Source of the DNA: Isoptericola chiayiensis
GTDB taxonomy: Bacteria > Actinomycetota > Actinomycetes > Actinomycetales > Cellulomonadaceae
NCBI RefSeq assembly: GCF_013149805.1
Contig: NZ_JABEZT010000002.1
Location: forward strand, 248,001-312,000
Direction of reading: 5' to 3'
DNA length: 64,000 bases
Part shown: positions 60,237 to 64,000 of the stretch, piece after piece
How positions within the stretch are numbered: position 1 is the stretch's first letter
Layout of the letters: every line of letters starts with the position of its first letter
Notes under the pieces: model-generated
The model's input: the letters and a program-made list of their open reading frames with translations, nothing else
What the model was told of the DNA's origin: nothing
Databases searched by the model: none
Made by a program: the position numbers and the translations under genes

Positions 60237-60953
60237 ATGCGAGAGGTGGACCGCCGCGAGGGCGCGACGCGAACGACCCGGTCGATACGGGCCGGGGCCG
60301 GGTGGACGACGGTCCTGCTCCTGGCGGGCGGGTGCGCCGGGCCCGAGGAAGCGTTCGCCGAGCCGATGGCGCAGCACGCCCCGTCCGGCGACGTCGCGTT
60401 CTCCCCGGCGTCCCTCACCGCCACCCTCCCCCACGTGACCTACGTCGACGGGCCTTACGAGATGGCGTACTCGGACCTCGTCGTGGCCGGCGCGATCACC
60501 GGCTGGCAGCGCGGCGAGGCCACCGACTGGTCCACCGACGCCGGGCGCGAGGTCGCCTGGTCCGGCGACGCCGACACCCGCCACGTCGTCCTGACCGTCG
60601 ACGTCGACGAGGTCGTGGCGGCCGGGGAAGGCGTCGACGTCGCGCCCGGGGACTCGATCGACGTGGTGGCCACACTGGGCGGGGACGCTGACGCCGACGC
60701 CGCGGGCGACGCGCTGGCCGCGCTCGGTGACGTCGTCGTGCTCGCCTCCCGCGGTCCTGGCCAGCACGAGGACGAGTGGTGGATCGCCCAGCACGGGGTG
60801 CTGCTCGGCGACCTCGACGACGGCGACCTCACCTGGCCCGTGCTCGAGGCCGCCGGTCGCGACCTCGACCTGCGCGACGACGTCGCCGACCTGGACGCGC
60901 TGCGCCGTGCCGCCGCGGCCGGACCGCGGACGATCACCGTCGGCGAGTCCTGA
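60237..60953 (+). CDS. Putative lipoprotein, unknown function
   Basis: A 238-residue protein with an N-terminal basic region, a hydrophobic stretch and the lipobox LAGGC (cysteine near 33), then an acidic extracytoplasmic domain rich in D and A. The segment VTYVDGPYEMAYSDLVVAGA may be the start of a compact domain. No family was recognised. It is divergent from fmt and converges on the HAD gene with six bases between stops. Confidence 0.6.
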   Translation: MREVDRREGATRTTRSIRAGAGWTTVLLLAGGCAGPEEAFAEPMAQHAPSGDVAFSPASLTATLPHVTYVDGPYEMAYSDLVVAGAITGWQRGEATDWSTDAGREVAWSGDADTRHVVLTVDVDEVVAAGEGVDVAPGDSIDVVATLGGDADADAAGDALAALGDVVVLASRGPGQHEDEWWIAQHGVLLGDLDDGDLTWPVLEAAGRDLDLRDDVADLDALRRAAAAGPRTITVGES

Positions 60954-60959
60954 CGGTCC

Positions 60960-61598
60960 TCAGCGCGCGACGGGCAGCCCCAGGTCCGCGAGCGCCGACC
61001 GCAGCGCGGGCGTGCCGGTGAAGTGCACGGCGTGGAAGCCGACCGCGCGGGCGGCCTCGACGTTGCGGACGGTGTCGTCGACGAACACGGTGCGGGCGGG
61101 GTCGACGTCGAAGCGCTGCGCGGCAAGACGGAAGACGGCGGGATCGGGCTTGGCCAGTCCCACGCGGCCGGAGACGATCACGTCGCGCAGCAACCCGATG
61201 ACCGGGGCCGCGGGCTGCGCGGCGTGGAAGGTGTCCGCGGCCCAGTTGGTCAGCCCGTACAGGGGCACGCCGGCGGCGTGCAGCTCGCGCACCAGGGCGG
61301 CCGAGCCCGGGACCTCGCCGGTGAGCGTGCCGGCGTAGTCGCGGGCGTAGCGGGCGGCCAGCGGGGCGAGCTCGGGTCGGGTGGCCTCCAGGTGGGCGAC
61401 GGCCTCGGCCCAGGTGCGCCCGGCGTCCTGGGCGAGGTTGAACGCGCCGAAGTCGACGGCGTCCATCCAGCGGTCGACCTCGGCGCGGTCGAGTCCGGCG
61501 AACGCGCCGTAGGGGTCCCAGCCGACGAGCACGTTGCCGAAGTCGTAGACGACGGCGTCCACAGCAGGGTCCACGGCAGGGTCGGGCGTCGTGGCCAT
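60960..61598 (-). CDS. HAD-superfamily hydrolase
   Basis: A 212-residue haloacid-dehalogenase-type phosphatase: VVYDFGNVLVGWDP (motif I with D then N in place of the second D), LYGLTNWAADTF (motif II), GLAKPDPAVFRLAA (motif III) and TVFVDDTVRNVEAARAVG (motif IV). Its DFGNVL motif is shared with YihX-like sugar phosphatases; the substrate is unknown. Its ATG shares one base with the priA stop (TGATG). Confidence 0.87.
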   Translation of the reverse strand: MATTPDPAVDPAVDAVVYDFGNVLVGWDPYGAFAGLDRAEVDRWMDAVDFGAFNLAQDAGRTWAEAVAHLEATRPELAPLAARYARDYAGTLTGEVPGSAALVRELHAAGVPLYGLTNWAADTFHAAQPAAPVIGLLRDVIVSGRVGLAKPDPAVFRLAAQRFDVDPARTVFVDDTVRNVEAARAVGFHAVHFTGTPALRSALADLGLPVAR

Positions 61599-63763
61599 CA
61601 GAGCATCTCCTGGGGGTCGATCTGGACTCGGGCGGTGCCGCCCTCGCGGCGGGCCGAACGCACGGCCAGCGAGGCGCGCAGCTGGTTGGCGAGCTCGGCG
61701 CCGTCGCTCAGGGGTACGCGCAGCACCGTCCGCACGCGTGCCTCGAGCCGGTCGTCGCCGGGCAGGTCGACGGGGCCGAGGACCGTCTCGGGCGTGGCCA
61801 GCTCGACGCGGTCGACGACGGCGCGCACGGCGTCGGGGTCGCCGGTCACGGCGGCGACGCGCACCGCGGGCGGCAGGTCGAGCTCGCGACGCTCGTCCAG
61901 CTCGCGCTCGGCCAGCCCGGCCGGGTCGAACCGCACCAGCGCGCCCGTGGGTGCCGGGGCGGCGTCGCCCACCAGCAGCACCTGGCCGTCCGGGCCCGGA
62001 CGCACGAGCGCGGCCGCCGCGATCCACCGGTGCAGGGCACGGGTCGCCATCGCCAGGTCCGTGCCCGCCGTGGCGGTCGCGGCGTCCAGCAGCAGCGCGG
62101 CGGCGTACCCGCCCTCGGCCACGGGCTCGGCGCCCGGGGTGGCCACCACGAGGGCCGGGTCGGCGGCGACGCTCGCGAGGATCCCGCCCGGGGCCGAGGA
62201 CGCCGAGACCCGCACGGGCACCCCCGTGAACGCGCGTCCGAGCTCCTCGGCCGTGCGTTCGGAGCCCACCCGCACGGCCCGCACCCGGTCGTGACCGCAC
62301 TCCTCGCAGCGCCAGGTGCCGGCCAGCCGACCGCACCAGGTGCACTGCGGGGTCGCCCGCGCCCCGCCGAGCCCGAGCGGGCCGTGGCAGTGGGTGCAGC
62401 GCGCCGCGGTGCGGCAGGCGGCGCACGCCACGACGGGCAGGTACCCCGTGCGCGGCACCTGGACCAGCACCGGCCCCCGGTCCAGGGCGGTCCGCGCGGT
62501 GCGCCACGCCGCCGTGGGCAGCCGGGCGGCCGCACCCGGACCCTCGTGAGCGAGCTCGACGGACGTCAGGGCACGCACCCGCGGTGACCGGGCGCGCACC
62601 ACGGCGCGGGCGGCGGCGATCTCGGCGGCCCAGCCGCGCGCCAGCATCGCCTGCGCCTGCACGGTCCGGCCAGGAGAGCCCAGCAGGAACCCGGCGCCCT
62701 CCGCCTCGGAACGCATCGCCAGGACCTCGCGCGCCGCCGGGTAGGGGGCGTGCGGCTCGTCGAGGGTCTCCTCGCCGTCCCCCCACAGGACCACCAGGCC
62801 CAGGTCCGGCACCGGAGCGAACATCGCCGCGCGGGTGCCGACCACCACCGACGCCAGACCGTGGCGGGCGTGCAGGAACGCCCGGTAGCGCGGCGCCGGG
62901 CCGTCGTCCGCCTGGAGCCGCTCCACCTCCTCGACGCCGGCCACGCCCAGCGCCGTGCACACCCGGTCCACGTCGCGGGCGTCCGGGACGACCACCAGGG
63001 CTCGCCGTCCACCGGCCAGGGTCACCCTCGCGGCCTGCGCGATCGCCGCCGCCCAGTGCGGCACCCGGGCGGGCGCGTCGTCCGCAGCAGCCTGTAGGCC
63101 CGGCAGCGGGCTCCACACCCCGCGCGGCGCCTGCCCGGCGAGCAGGTGCCGGCAGAAGGCCTCCCCGGTGCCGTACGGGGTCCACACCTCGGGCCAGCCG
63201 TCCCCGCCGGGCGCCGCCGGACGAGGTGCCGCACCCGGCGCGGCACGGTCCGCGGAGCCGTCAGCAGCCGGGCGGGCCGCTCCGTCGGCCTCGGCCCACT
63301 CGGCGAGCCGGGCGAGCACCTCGGCCTCGACGCGGGCGTGCCGCGGGGGCACCGCCAGGCGCAGGACGTCCGCGACGGTGCCGGCGTAGCGCGCGGCCAC
63401 CCGCCGGGCCAGGTCCAGCACCGCCGGCGTCAGCACCGGGTCGGCCGAGACGACCCGGCGCAGCGGCTGCAGCCGTCCGTCGTGGTCCGAGGTGGCCGCT
63501 CGCGCCACCACGTACCCCGCCACGTCCTGCGGGCCGAACCGGGCCCGCACCCGGGCCCCGGGCACGGCGTCGTCCGCCATCGCGGCGGGCACCAGGTAGT
63601 CGTACTCACGGTCCAGGTGCGCCGGCTGCAGGTCGAGCACCACCCGGGCCACCGGGTCGACGTCGGCGACCTCCACCGCGGAGCTGCGTGGTGCACGACG
63701 CCGCCCCCCGACGTCGTCGAGCCCGAGCAGGGCGCCCTGCTCGGGCTCGTCACGGGAGGTCAC
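61598..63763 (-). CDS. priA: Primosomal protein N' (PriA), helicase motifs degenerate
   Basis: A 721-residue PriA-like replication restart protein: a 3'-DNA-binding domain (about 35-140; LDREYDYLVPAAM, GARVRARFGPQDVAGYVV), a zinc-binding cysteine cluster (CAACRTAARCTHC ... CTWCGRLAGTWRCEECGH) and the C-terminal domain. Walker A (GxGKT) is absent and the DEAH box reads WGDGEE, so ATPase/helicase activity is probably lost, as is usual for actinobacterial PriA. It lies between metK and fmt-rsmB-rpe, as in mycobacteria. Confidence 0.9.
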   Translation of the reverse strand: MTSRDEPEQGALLGLDDVGGRRRAPRSSAVEVADVDPVARVVLDLQPAHLDREYDYLVPAAMADDAVPGARVRARFGPQDVAGYVVARAATSDHDGRLQPLRRVVSADPVLTPAVLDLARRVAARYAGTVADVLRLAVPPRHARVEAEVLARLAEWAEADGAARPAADGSADRAAPGAAPRPAAPGGDGWPEVWTPYGTGEAFCRHLLAGQAPRGVWSPLPGLQAAADDAPARVPHWAAAIAQAARVTLAGGRRALVVVPDARDVDRVCTALGVAGVEEVERLQADDGPAPRYRAFLHARHGLASVVVGTRAAMFAPVPDLGLVVLWGDGEETLDEPHAPYPAAREVLAMRSEAEGAGFLLGSPGRTVQAQAMLARGWAAEIAAARAVVRARSPRVRALTSVELAHEGPGAAARLPTAAWRTARTALDRGPVLVQVPRTGYLPVVACAACRTAARCTHCHGPLGLGGARATPQCTWCGRLAGTWRCEECGHDRVRAVRVGSERTAEELGRAFTGVPVRVSASSAPGGILASVAADPALVVATPGAEPVAEGGYAAALLLDAATATAGTDLAMATRALHRWIAAAALVRPGPDGQVLLVGDAAPAPTGALVRFDPAGLAERELDERRELDLPPAVRVAAVTGDPDAVRAVVDRVELATPETVLGPVDLPGDDRLEARVRTVLRVPLSDGAELANQLRASLAVRSARREGGTARVQIDPQEML

Positions 63764-63802
63764 GGGCCTATGAGATCACGAGCCGCCGACGCCGCGCCGT
63801 GC

Positions 63803-64000
63803 TCACACCGCCGCACGCAGCGCCTCGACACGGTCCGTGCGCTCCCAGGTGAACGCGTCCAGCTCGCGCCCGAAGTGCCCGTAGGCGGCCGTGGCGGCGT
63901 AGACCGGGCGCAGCAGGTCCAGGTCGCGGATGATCGCGGCCGGGCGCAGGTCGAACACCTCCCGGATGGCGGCCTCGATGCGCGCCGGGTCGACCGTCGC
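63803..64000 (-). CDS. metK: S-adenosylmethionine synthetase, C-terminal part only
   Basis: The last 65 residues of MetK, running off the window edge. [19 protein letters not shown] and [19 protein letters not shown] are diagnostic of the C-terminal domain. The full enzyme makes SAM from methionine and ATP. priA begins 39 bases downstream in the same direction. Confidence 0.92.
   Translation of the reverse strand, partial: ATVDPARIEAAIREVFDLRPAAIIRDLDLLRPVYAATAAYGHFGRELDAFTWERTDRVEALRAAV

Larger units (their letters stand above)
42037..60432 (-). repeat. Polar 7-mer GGGGGAG, minus-strand copies right of dif
   Basis: Fourteen copies, read on the plus strand as CTCCCCC, start at 42037, 42261, 44566, 50990, 51146, 51243, 52035, 52193, 53216, 54709, 54759, 55517, 57941 and 60426. 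No plus-strand GGGGGAG was seen here. Confidence 0.75.

Noticed and set aside
57693-60794. A single 1,033-codon open frame on the minus strand across rsmB and beyond
   Set aside because: Only the part from 59240 encodes RsmB; the extension runs antiframe through fmt and has no family match. GC-rich DNA often lacks stops.

Overview
The window is very GC-rich DNA with strong G/C third-codon bias from an actinobacterium. Gene content (Pup-proteasome regulators PafB/PafC, RbpA, separate Lnt and Ppm1, a GarA-type FHA protein, LAXTG-like sorting signal, degenerate PriA) points to a Cellulomonadaceae/Promicromonosporaceae-like member of the Micrococcales; this assignment is an inference from gene families and style, not a search.

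Layout. 1-12 kb is a conserved rightward housekeeping block: DUF3866 (partial, leftward), pafB-pafC, tatA-tatC-lipid kinase, helY, an amidohydrolase, lnt-ppm1, closed by a perfect 30-bp hairpin and leftward rbpA. 12.9-39.8 kb is mostly accessory or metabolic: a flavin monooxygenase/FMN reductase pair, galE, ald with a divergent Lrp regulator, a leftward integrase / KfrA-like / hydrolase group, an RsbQ-RsbP-like signalling pair, malic enzyme, alcohol dehydrogenase, an AraC-VOC-UvrA2 cassette, acetyl- and phosphotransferases, and an ArsR-VOC pair. 40-42.2 kb holds a glycosyltransferase with a 55-residue sorting-signal-like peptide, a dif-like site at 41341-41368 and about 0.8 kb without a supported gene. 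42.2-45.2 kb has a Xer-like recombinase, a phospholipase D family protein and an MBL hydrolase. 45.2-64 kb is a leftward housekeeping block: MerR-DUF151-FtsR-GarA, DUF881-Sbp-DUF881-pgsA, hisE-hisG, rpe, rsmB-fmt, priA-HAD and metK (partial), with rightward DEAD-box helicase, GNAT and lipoprotein genes and a leftward hipBA module between them.

The most important reading is that the window appears to straddle the chromosome replication terminus. A 28-bp sequence close to the actinobacterial dif consensus sits at 41.34 kb. Core genes point toward it from both sides. The 7-mer GGGGGAG occurs 21 times on the plus strand left of it and never right of it, while its complement CTCCCCC occurs 14 times right of it and never left of it (counted by eye). 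This is the arrangement expected of FtsK-orienting sequences.

Other notable signals are an integrase with a peptidoglycan-binding-like domain inside its catalytic domain, twin divergent SigR-type promoters between rbpA and the monooxygenase operon, and a repeated leaderless-start rule (TANNNT, 6-8 bases, then ATG/GTG) at about twenty genes. No rRNA, tRNA or CRISPR array was recognised.
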